A stretch of DNA of 7,784 nucleotides from an uncultured Odoribacter sp. (lineage in GTDB: Bacteria > Bacteroidota > Bacteroidia > Bacteroidales > Marinifilaceae), in assembly GCA_947039985.1 (NCBI GenBank), contig CAMRAP010000077.1, forward strand, positions 1 through 7,784, read 5' to 3'. Below, piece by piece: positions 1-5,860 of this stretch; the first letter of the stretch is position 1, and each line of letters opens with the position of its first letter. Made by a program: the position numbers and the translations under genes. The notes under the pieces were generated by a model. The model saw nothing but the letters and a program-made list of their open reading frames with translations, did not search any database and was not told where the DNA came from.

Positions 1-2
1 CA

Positions 3-1034
3 AAAACCTACGAACGTGAGACTATTAGTGACAGACTTATGAATCGGCTTGATATATCTGCACTCATTGAGCAATTGGTAAAATTTAATGAAAGTACAAG
101 TGAGTTACGTGGTGCGGAAAGAACAACGCTATATACAACATTTCATATTCCAAAGAAAAGCGGAGGGCTAAGGCGTATTGACGCACCCAAAGTTGAACTA
201 ATGGATGCCCTTCGCAGGCTTAAAGTCATCTTTGAGGAACAATTTCATGTTTTGCATCATACAGCAGCCTTTGCCTATATTAAAAATCGGAGTACGATTG
301 ATGCGATAAAGCGCCATCAGCAAAATGAAAGTAAGTGGTTTGGTAAGTATGATTTGTCCAATTTCTTTGGCACTACTACTTTGGATTTTACGATACAACA
401 GTTAGGTATGATTTTTCCATTTTGCGAAATTATGAAAAAAGATACTGGACGACAGGAGTTAAGGAAAGCTATAGAATTAGCATTTTTAGATGGCGGATTG
501 CCACAAGGTACACCAGTTTCTCCACTCCTCACCAATTTGATAATGATACCTGTGGATTTTAAGTTGGCCAACAAGCTGAGAGACTTTAATCGTCAATCTT
601 ATGTTTACACCCGCTATGCCGATGATTTTATCGTATCTTCCAAATATACCTTTGATGTACGAGATATTGAAAGAACTATCATGGGTGTTTTGCTGGAGTT
701 TAATGCACCCTTTGCCTTAAATGGCACAAAGACAAGATATGGTTCATCGTCGGGCAGGAATTGGAACCTAGGAGTTATGCTAAATAAAGACAATGAAATC
801 ACCGTTGGACATAAGCGGAAAAGACAATTTCAATCTATGATACACAATTATATTCTCGACCGAAAAAACGGCAAGAGTTGGAAACAACACGATGTCCAAA
901 TTTTAGATGGGTATTACAACTATTACAAAATGGTAGAGAAAGAATCAATGGAGGGCATAATAAAGCATATCAACACTAAAATGAATGTCAATGTACTTCA
1001 ATATATCCGAGAAGATTTGCGAATAACTACATAA
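3..1034 (+). CDS. Retron-like reverse transcriptase, probably 5'-partial
   Basis: RNA-directed DNA polymerase. Numbering from the ATG at 39 (331 residues), the palm motifs run in order: RT1 FHIPKKSGGLRRIDAP (35-50), RT2 around FAYIKNRSTIDAIKRH (78-93), RT3 KYDLSNFF with catalytic D105, RT4 LPQGTPVSPLLTN (154-166), RT5 YTRYADDFIVS with D195/D196, and RT6/7 ending in NLGVMLN. DAIKRH sits where retron RTs carry NAxxH, and YTRYADD is retron-like, but the retron VTG is NLG here. QGTPVSP is not the QGxxxSQ of diversity-generating retroelement RTs. There is no maturase or HNH domain after the thumb, unlike full group II intron proteins. The frame is open from position 3 to the ATG at 39, and that ATG has no clear Shine-Dalgarno, so translation probably starts left of the window. 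RT family: very sure. Subclass: unsure. Confidence 0.9.
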   Translation, partial: KTYERETISDRLMNRLDISALIEQLVKFNESTSELRGAERTTLYTTFHIPKKSGGLRRIDAPKVELMDALRRLKVIFEEQFHVLHHTAAFAYIKNRSTIDAIKRHQQNESKWFGKYDLSNFFGTTTLDFTIQQLGMIFPFCEIMKKDTGRQELRKAIELAFLDGGLPQGTPVSPLLTNLIMIPVDFKLANKLRDFNRQSYVYTRYADDFIVSSKYTFDVRDIERTIMGVLLEFNAPFALNGTKTRYGSSSGRNWNLGVMLNKDNEITVGHKRKRQFQSMIHNYILDRKNGKSWKQHDVQILDGYYNYYKMVEKESMEGIIKHINTKMNVNVLQYIREDLRITT

Positions 1035-1083
1035 TTTATAAATGAATTTTCTGTAAAGTAAAGGACAAACTGTGATGAATATC

Positions 1084-1260
1084 CACTTAATGAAATTATG
1101 GTTTACCATCCATTAGGTGTCGCTTATCGCCGAAGGTGTAAGTAACACATAGCTAGGAAGGAGTTGCGAGCAACCTGGGGCCGCCCGCAGTATCTGAGCG
1201 ATGAGGTTGAGATGACCGCCATAAAAAAAAAACAAATAAACAAACAAACCATCGGGTCAT
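1084..1260 (+). ncRNA. Candidate structured RNA downstream of the RT
   Basis: No gene lies here, but consecutive hairpins can be drawn by hand. Hairpin 1: CACTTAATG (1084-1092) pairs with CATTAGGTG (1111-1119; one G-U), capped by ATGG (1098-1101) with CCAT (1106-1109). Hairpin 2: CTTAT (1123-1127) with GTAAG (1138-1142), then GCC/GGT closed by a GAA loop. Hairpin 3: GTTG (1163-1166) with CAAC (1171-1174) around CGAG. That CAAC can instead join CAACCT (1171-1176) with AGGTTG (1204-1209), an alternative fold enclosing the GC-rich 1177-1200. Finally ATGACC (1212-1217) pairs with GGTCAT (1255-1260), looping out an A-rich tract. The region is more GC-rich and more structured than its surroundings. 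It matches no RNA family I recognise. It could be an RT template or cofactor, an mRNA leader or a 3' UTR. Strand is assumed from the neighbours. Confidence 0.4.
1221..1249 (+). repeat. A-rich low-complexity tract
   Basis: After AT there is a run of ten A (1223-1232) followed by A/C-rich sequence (CAAATAAACAAACAAAC). It is nearly free of G and T and sits in the loop of the ATGACC/GGTCAT inverted repeat (1212-1217 with 1255-1260). In RNA it would be single-stranded. It is not a rho-independent terminator for the + strand because the tract is A, not T. On the minus strand it would be a T-run, but no minus-strand gene is seen near it. Confidence 0.6.
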
Positions 1261-1431
1261 TTTTACTGTTTCCATTGATTTCGGGTGACATTCCGCAATC
1301 ACCAATTAAATAATTTGGCTTTGGATTATGGTCGCTACTAATATACCCAGCAACGGCACGCTCTAGATCTCACTCCAGTTAATCCCCACACTCTACGAGA
1401 TCACAAAAGTCGTTTTACTAGGAGGGAATTC
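1261..1431 (+). promoter_or_regulatory. Leader of the phosphoesterase gene, possible promoter at 1315-1344
   Basis: This gene-free stretch holds two small hairpins: GGTGA (1284-1288) with TCACC (1299-1303), and CCAATT (1302-1307) with AATTTGG (1312-1318, one bulged T). They share two bases, so they compete. A weak vegetative-type promoter can be read as TTGGCT (1315-1320), 18 bases, TAATAT (1339-1344). GATCTC (1366-1371) can pair with GAGATC (1397-1402). A strong Shine-Dalgarno AGGAGGG (1420-1426) lies five bases before the ATG at 1432 and fixes that start. The promoter is read by eye only. Confidence 0.3.
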
Positions 1432-2166
1432 ATGATATATATAACAGGAGATATCCACGGAGACATAGACATTAGTAAGTTGAATATTAGAAATTTTCCA
1501 GAACAAAAGCATCTATCTAAACAGGATTACCTTATTATTTGCGGAGATTTTGGACTTGTATGGGATGGCTCGAAGCGTGAGAAGTATTGGCTAAAATGGT
1601 TATCAAAAAAGAGGTTTACAACTCTTTTTGTGGATGGAAATCATGAAAATTTTCACGCTCTACGAAAAATTCCTACCATGGAAAAATTTGGAGGCATTGT
1701 TCGCCAAATCACACCGTCCATCTATCATCTGGAACGAGGTCAGGTGTTTGAAATTGATGGTAATAAGGTATTCGTAATGGGTGGAGCTAGGTCTCATGAC
1801 AAAATATATCGCAAAGAAAACATTTCGTGGTGGGAAGATGAGATGCCATCTGCACAGGAAATGGAAAAGGCGATAGTTGCACTGAACACAGCACATTGGG
1901 ATGTTGACCTGGTCATCACCCACTGTGCCCCACGGAGCGTACAAACTCAGATAGCAACGTGGTATGAGAGCGATGCACTCGTTGGCTTTCTCGAAAGACT
2001 ACTTAGCCACCTTGCCTTTGAGCATTGGTATTTTGGACATTATCACATTGACAGGCGGTTAGGCAAAAGATTTACTGCCCTATATGATGAAGTGATTCCG
2101 GTGAAAATGCAAGCGCGCCCCATCATGTCAACAAATACTGAAAATAGGAGTGATGACAATGACTAA
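1432..2166 (+). CDS. Calcineurin-like metallophosphoesterase
   Basis: Metal-dependent phosphoesterase of 244 residues with the full calcineurin-like motif set: GDIHG (6-10), GDFG (38-41), GNHE (69-72), THCAP (163-167) and GHYH (202-205). The D, N and H residues expected to bind two metal ions are all present, so it should be active. No signal peptide or membrane segment is seen; it is probably cytoplasmic. Family members cleave phosphomonoesters or phosphodiesters in proteins, nucleotides or nucleic acids, and the substrate cannot be told from sequence. The start is set by AGGAGGG five bases upstream. The end overlaps the next gene's start, which suggests translational coupling with the acidic protein. 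The last ~20 residues, rich in N, D and S, look like a loose tail. Confidence 0.92.
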   Translation: MIYITGDIHGDIDISKLNIRNFPEQKHLSKQDYLIICGDFGLVWDGSKREKYWLKWLSKKRFTTLFVDGNHENFHALRKIPTMEKFGGIVRQITPSIYHLERGQVFEIDGNKVFVMGGARSHDKIYRKENISWWEDEMPSAQEMEKAIVALNTAHWDVDLVITHCAPRSVQTQIATWYESDALVGFLERLLSHLAFEHWYFGHYHIDRRLGKRFTALYDEVIPVKMQARPIMSTNTENRSDDND

Positions 2167-2713
2167 AACTGATTTTTTAGACGATATAGATACTTGGAGC
2201 CGTCTTATGGATTTTTGTGATGAAGAAAATTGCGATATCTGTGAAGATGTTTATGATAAGGATGAGGTTGATTCTAAAATAGATGAGGATATAATCGAAG
2301 AATTGAGATATACTCCATGGCAAAATATCAGAGACAATCTTAATAATATTCCAGAGGGAAGCGAATATTACTATAGACAGGATTCACTTGACTATTCCGC
2401 CCTTGATGACATAGGTTTCGATAATTACAAGGATAGAGTAGTGGACTGGATGGATGAAAACGAATCTTGGGACGAGGAAGATGAAAACGAATCTTGGGAC
2501 GAGGAAGATGTTACGAATGTTGAAGATATTGTGGAAGATTTACAAGAAGAATTTTTAGAGGACATGATCCCGAATGAAGCTTTTTCAATTACGGAGCTAA
2601 TTTCTGGGTGTGCTGTAGACATAGCGTTACTGCAAAGGGAAGACAAAGAAAGACGAGTGGAGAGCGAATTAGAAATTGATGAAGCATTCTCTGAGTTGGT
2701 GCCATTTTTTTAA
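2159..2713 (+). CDS. Highly acidic hypothetical protein
   Basis: Function not recognised. I choose the ATG at 2159 (184 residues) because AGGAG (2146-2150) is eight bases upstream; GTG 2150 and ATG 2153 in the same frame sit on or against that site. By hand count about 60 of the 184 residues are D or E against about a dozen K or R, so the protein is strongly negative throughout. C20, C25 and C28 form a small cysteine cluster. Residues 99-116 are an exact 9-residue tandem repeat (DENESWDEE twice). No membrane segment is seen. It overlaps the phosphoesterase by 8 bases, so the two are probably co-translated. Such acidity suits a DNA mimic (Ocr- or ArdA-like in charge only; no homology seen) or a partner binding a basic protein. 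Both ideas are inference. Confidence 0.75.
   Translation: MTKTDFLDDIDTWSRLMDFCDEENCDICEDVYDKDEVDSKIDEDIIEELRYTPWQNIRDNLNNIPEGSEYYYRQDSLDYSALDDIGFDNYKDRVVDWMDENESWDEEDENESWDEEDVTNVEDIVEDLQEEFLEDMIPNEAFSITELISGCAVDIALLQREDKERRVESELEIDEAFSELVPFF
2453..2506 (+). repeat. Exact 27-bp tandem duplication
   Basis: Bases 2453-2479 and 2480-2506 are identical 27-mers that start GATGAAAACGAA and end GACGAGGAA. The unit is nine codons, so the frame is kept and DENESWDEE is encoded twice. Perfect identity, including third positions, points to a recent slippage or recombination event. Confidence 0.95.
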
Positions 2714-2967
2714 CCTCATTGCCTCCTGAAACTGGGGGATTTGGCAATCTAATGCTGTGTATATTGATTGTGTTACATATTCCATAGCAAACACAATGTC
2801 TTTTCGCTGATAGCAGAAGAATAAATTGGAGCGTTTCACTCTTTTAAACCTAAGGCCTTAGGTTTAAAAGAGTGTCACTGCGTGCACACGCCTTTCATTA
2901 GAAAAGCGAGGCGTGCAGACGGCATTTCAGGGCAATTAAATAAAATAAACAAAGGCAGGTGCACTAA
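2714..2967 (+). promoter_or_regulatory. Hairpin-rich leader of the NAD-salvage operon
   Basis: A 254-base gap before the pncA-like gene holds four successive inverted repeats. ATTGCC (2718-2723) pairs with GGCAAT (2743-2748), with inner TCC/GGA. ATTGTGTT (2767-2774) pairs with AACACAAT (2790-2797). A perfect 38-bp palindrome covers 2837-2874. CACGCC (2887-2892) pairs with GGCGTG (2910-2915), with inner TTTC/GAAA. None is followed by a T-run, so none is a typical rho-independent terminator. The stretch could be a cis-acting RNA or a set of operators for the operon. I could not match it to the known NAD+ riboswitch classes and saw no convincing promoter. Confidence 0.45.
2837..2874. repeat. Perfect 38-bp palindrome
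   Basis: The arm CACTCTTTTAAACCTAAGG (2837-2855) is followed at once by its exact reverse complement (2856-2874), with no spacer and no mismatch. Symmetry stops sharply at both sides (T opposite T at 2836/2875). The lack of a loop argues for a double-stranded binding site of a dimeric or tetrameric protein, or a cruciform, rather than a terminator. It lies 93 bases before the nicotinamidase start codon. Confidence 0.95.
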
Positions 2968-3507
2968 ATGAAGATTCTGGTCGTAATAGATATGCAAAAT
3001 GATTTTATCTCTGGTGTTATCGGGACAAAAGAAGCACAACAAATAGTCCCTAATGTAATACAAAAAATTAAGGCATTTGACGGCTGTCTTGCGGTCACTC
3101 AAGACACTCATTTTGACGATTACCTAAGCACGCAGGAAGGCTTTAATCTCCCCATTCCCCACTGCCTGACAGGTGGCCATGGGCATAAAATTGATGATGA
3201 CGTGTGGCGTGCTCTCAAGGAAGTAAATAAGCAAGGTAGAGAATTGAAGACTTTCATAAAACAAACATTTGGCTCTACTGAACTTGCGGAGTGGTTGGTG
3301 TTGGAAGATGCACAATATGGCATCGAAAGCATTACACTCATTGGTGTTTGCACCGATATCTGTGTGATATCCAACGCCTTAATTATCAAAGCTTTTTTGC
3401 CCAATGTCCCCATTGTTGTTGATGCATCTTGCTGCGCTGGTGTCTCTCCAGAAAGGCACCTGAATGCGTTAGAAGTTATGAAATATTGCCACATCAATAT
3501 AGAATAG
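2968..3507 (+). CDS. pncA: Nicotinamidase, isochorismatase-family hydrolase
   Basis: Predicted to deamidate nicotinamide to nicotinic acid and ammonia, the first step of the Preiss-Handler salvage route. The 179-residue length fits the family. The catalytic triad is visible as D8 in VIDMQNDF, K98 in KQTFGS and C128 in GVCTDIC. The metal site typical of nicotinamidases is present as D46 and H48 (QDTH) and H65 (IPHC), which separates it from isochorismatases lacking that site. It is first in a tight operon with a Prs-family protein, a NAMPT-family enzyme and NadE, which strongly supports an NAD role. The Shine-Dalgarno is modest (AGGCAGGTG, 2954-2962, before ATG 2968). The gap to the next gene is 12 bases. 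A different amidohydrolase substrate is possible but less likely. Confidence 0.9.
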   Translation: MKILVVIDMQNDFISGVIGTKEAQQIVPNVIQKIKAFDGCLAVTQDTHFDDYLSTQEGFNLPIPHCLTGGHGHKIDDDVWRALKEVNKQGRELKTFIKQTFGSTELAEWLVLEDAQYGIESITLIGVCTDICVISNALIIKAFLPNVPIVVDASCCAGVSPERHLNALEVMKYCHINIE

Positions 3508-3519
3508 GGAGATGTTATC

Positions 3520-4305
3520 GTGATTAGTATAAATGATATTGTTATTGAAGCCAATAAATTTCCAGACGGGACTTTTGCAATGCGTTATCTCGTTTGTGGA
3601 TGCCAATGTTATAACATTAAGTGGAAATACGATAGTGAGGCAGAGTGCATGGCACTTTGGAACATTGTTTATCATATTCGGGACATAGAGCCACAAGCTT
3701 CAATCTCACTTATTCTTCCATATCTACCAAATGCCAGAATGGACAGAGTGAAGAATCAAGATGAAATTTTCACATTGAAGTGGTTTGCGGCGTTTATCAA
3801 CCATCTTGCGTTTGAAAATATTTTTCTTCATGATGTCCACTCTAGTGAGGCATTACATTTCATTAACCATGTTAATAATACTGGGATTTCTGAACAGATT
3901 TCTAAAGTTCTTGGATTAGTAAAGGAAGAAAATGTAATGTTTTGCTACCCTGATAAAGGGGCTTTGGAAAAATATTCTAAACAATTTCCAAGGCAAGAGC
4001 ATATTCATGGAATTAAACAGAGAGATTGGCGAAGTGGGAAGATTAACGCCCTTACCTTAGACAATGTAGATGCTGTTAATCATCGAAATGTGCTGATTGT
4101 TGATGATATATGTTCTCGCGGCGGAACCTTTATACATACAGCCAAAGCACTAAAAGCCGCAGGAGCTGGGCGGATTTATCTCTATATCACTCATTGCGAA
4201 AACACAATTTATGATGGAGATATACTCTGTACTGATTTAATCAAACATGTTTACACCACTGATAGTATTTATCGGGGAGAACACCCCAAAATTACCGTAC
4301 TTTAA
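3520..4305 (+). CDS. prs: Short ribose-phosphate pyrophosphokinase (PRPP synthetase) family protein
   Basis: Expected to transfer pyrophosphate from ATP to ribose 5-phosphate, giving PRPP for the next enzyme. At 261 residues it is shorter than the ~315 of housekeeping Prs. Family landmarks in order: FPDGT (14-18, like FxDGE), LPYLPNARMDR (66-76, like PYxxYxRQDR), a nucleotide loop to FTLKW (84-88), HDVHSS (104-109, like DLHA), YPDKGALEKY (143-152, like PDxGG), a basic RDWRSGK stretch (168-174), and the PRPP loop VLIVDDICSRGGTF (191-204). The start is GTG at 3520, with AGGGAG (3506-3511) eight bases upstream. Cognate phage proteins paired with NAMPT-like enzymes (Adps of NARP1) act on ADP-ribose instead, so the true acceptor is open. 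Family: sure. Substrate: not. Confidence 0.85.
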   Translation: MISINDIVIEANKFPDGTFAMRYLVCGCQCYNIKWKYDSEAECMALWNIVYHIRDIEPQASISLILPYLPNARMDRVKNQDEIFTLKWFAAFINHLAFENIFLHDVHSSEALHFINHVNNTGISEQISKVLGLVKEENVMFCYPDKGALEKYSKQFPRQEHIHGIKQRDWRSGKINALTLDNVDAVNHRNVLIVDDICSRGGTFIHTAKALKAAGAGRIYLYITHCENTIYDGDILCTDLIKHVYTTDSIYRGEHPKITVL

Positions 4306-4329
4306 TATATTTATGAGGAGGAAATAAAT

Positions 4330-5847
4330 ATGATTCAATATAATCCACTATTGTGTCTCGATTTTTATAAAACATCACACGCGGACCAGTATCCAGAAGG
4401 ATTGACCAAGATGGTTTCTTACTATACCCCCAGAATGTCTCGCTTGCAAGACACGGAAAAGGTCACACTTTTTGGGCTTCAAGCATTTATTCAGGAATAT
4501 CTAATTGATGCATTCAATTGTTGGTTTTTCCGTAGAGCAACATATGAGGTCATTGAAGAATACAATCATATCATTGGCTCAACAATTGATACATTTGGCA
4601 TAGGGCGCGACAGATTGGAGAAGTTGTGGAACCTTGGTTATTTGCCTCTGGAGATAAGAGCGTTGCCAGAGGGTATTCGTTCTAATATAAAGGTGCCACA
4701 AATTGAAATTTCCAATACCCATCCTGACTTTGTTTGGCTAGTGAATTCTATTGAAACCATGCTTTCTTGCACTATGTGGCATACCCAAATTTCTGCTGAA
4801 GTTGGATTTCGGTATCGCCAAATCGTCAACGAGTTTGCTGAGCGCACTTGTGATGACAGCGTTGTTCGTGCAAAGCTCCTTGGCGATTTTTCCATGCGTG
4901 GGCAAGAAAGCGTTGAGAGCGCCACTAAAAGTTCTGCGGCATTTTGCCTCAGCTTTCTAAACACGGCTACAGTACCTGCGATTATATGGTTAGAACAACA
5001 CTATGAATGTGACTGTGCAAAGGATGAAGTTGCATATGGCGCGATTTCTACAGAACATAGTGTTATGTGCTCAAACTACGCAGTAGACGGGGATGAGGTA
5101 ACGCATATTCGTCGTCTATTGAACGAAGTATATCCCAATCAAAATTTTTCCATGGTCAGTGATAGCTATGATTATTGGAAACTTATAAATGACATTGTAC
5201 CTTCCATAAAAAAAGAAATAATGCAACATAACGGATGTGTCTCTTTTCGTGGAGATAGTGGTGACCCAGTAGAAGTGGTGACAAAAACTGTATTCAAGTT
5301 GTGGGAAATTTTTGGCGGTACGTTAAATAGCAAGGGTTTCAAAGTTCTTGATCCTCATGTAAAAGCAATTTACGGAGATAGTATCACCCCCCAACGTTGT
5401 GCCATGGTATACCAAATTCTGGAGAGTAGTGGGTTTGCTATAAATAATGTAGCGCTTGGCGTCGGTTCCTTTTCTATGCAGTGCCTTCAAACGCTTAAGG
5501 AGGTACAGCCCAACGCAGATAAGACTGTGTCAATGTGGGAACAATACGCACCATACACAAGAGATACGTTTGGTATTGCCGTCAAAGCAACTTATGCAGA
5601 GGATGCCAGCGGGGAGCCAATTATGATTTTTAAAAATCCCAAGACGGACTCAGATTGTTTTAAAAAGTCGCAACGCGGTTGTTGCAGAGTGTATAAAACA
5701 GAGGAAGGTTATGGGTATGAGGATGGGCTGACATGGCTGGAATCCCAAAGCGAAAATGAATTGATTCCTGTTTTTGTGGATGGTATTTTCAATGTCAAAT
5801 ATTCGTTATGTGATGTGCGAGCCAATTTGCACAACAGTAATTTTTAA
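4330..5847 (+). CDS. nadV: Nicotinamide phosphoribosyltransferase (NAMPT/NadV) family enzyme
   Basis: Predicted to join nicotinamide (or nicotinic acid) to a 1-pyrophosphorylated ribose. At 505 residues it matches NAMPT along its whole length. Visible equivalents of human NAMPT residues: LDFYK with Y13 (human Y18), DFSMRG with F187 and R190 (F193, R196), STEHS with catalytic H243 (H247), VSDSYD (277-282), FRGDSGDP with R307 and D309 (R311, D313), and YGD with D350 (D354). The TRDTFGIAVKATY stretch (410-422) is also typical. Odd point: the human GTDTV segment holding D219, which contacts the nicotinamide amide, reads NTATV here, with A213. This could relax or change base choice towards nicotinic acid. 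AGGAGGA lies eight bases before the ATG. In phages, NAMPT-annotated proteins next to Prs-like ones can be Namat (NARP1). Confidence 0.9.
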   Translation: MIQYNPLLCLDFYKTSHADQYPEGLTKMVSYYTPRMSRLQDTEKVTLFGLQAFIQEYLIDAFNCWFFRRATYEVIEEYNHIIGSTIDTFGIGRDRLEKLWNLGYLPLEIRALPEGIRSNIKVPQIEISNTHPDFVWLVNSIETMLSCTMWHTQISAEVGFRYRQIVNEFAERTCDDSVVRAKLLGDFSMRGQESVESATKSSAAFCLSFLNTATVPAIIWLEQHYECDCAKDEVAYGAISTEHSVMCSNYAVDGDEVTHIRRLLNEVYPNQNFSMVSDSYDYWKLINDIVPSIKKEIMQHNGCVSFRGDSGDPVEVVTKTVFKLWEIFGGTLNSKGFKVLDPHVKAIYGDSITPQRCAMVYQILESSGFAINNVALGVGSFSMQCLQTLKEVQPNADKTVSMWEQYAPYTRDTFGIAVKATYAEDASGEPIMIFKNPKTDSDCFKKSQRGCCRVYKTEEGYGYEDGLTWLESQSENELIPVFVDGIFNVKYSLCDVRANLHNSNF

Positions 5848-5860
5848 GGAGGGTACACAC

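Noticed and set aside
1035..1260. Group II intron domains V/VI after the RT
   Set aside because: No domain V-like hairpin with the AGC/GNRA pattern was found, and the RT lacks a maturase domain.
3..1431. Diversity-generating retroelement
   Set aside because: The RT has QGTPVSP instead of the DGR-type QGxxxSQ, and I saw no template/variable repeat pair with adenine-linked changes in the window.
1035..1431. Classical retron msr-msd
   Set aside because: It lies downstream rather than upstream of the RT, and I found no long a1/a2 flanking repeats or a convincing branching-G context.
2718..2748. Terminator after the acidic-protein gene
   Set aside because: The hairpin is fair but is followed by CTAATG rather than a T-run.
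3120..3554. Long antisense reading frame opposite the nicotinamidase gene
   Set aside because: It is a shadow of a gene with clear catalytic motifs, and its product has no recognisable domain. The other antisense frames in the window were rejected for the same reason.
5774..5860. Longer NadE start
   Set aside because: The extra 29 residues overlap the preceding gene and read as its shifted frame; a strong Shine-Dalgarno sits just before ATG 5861.
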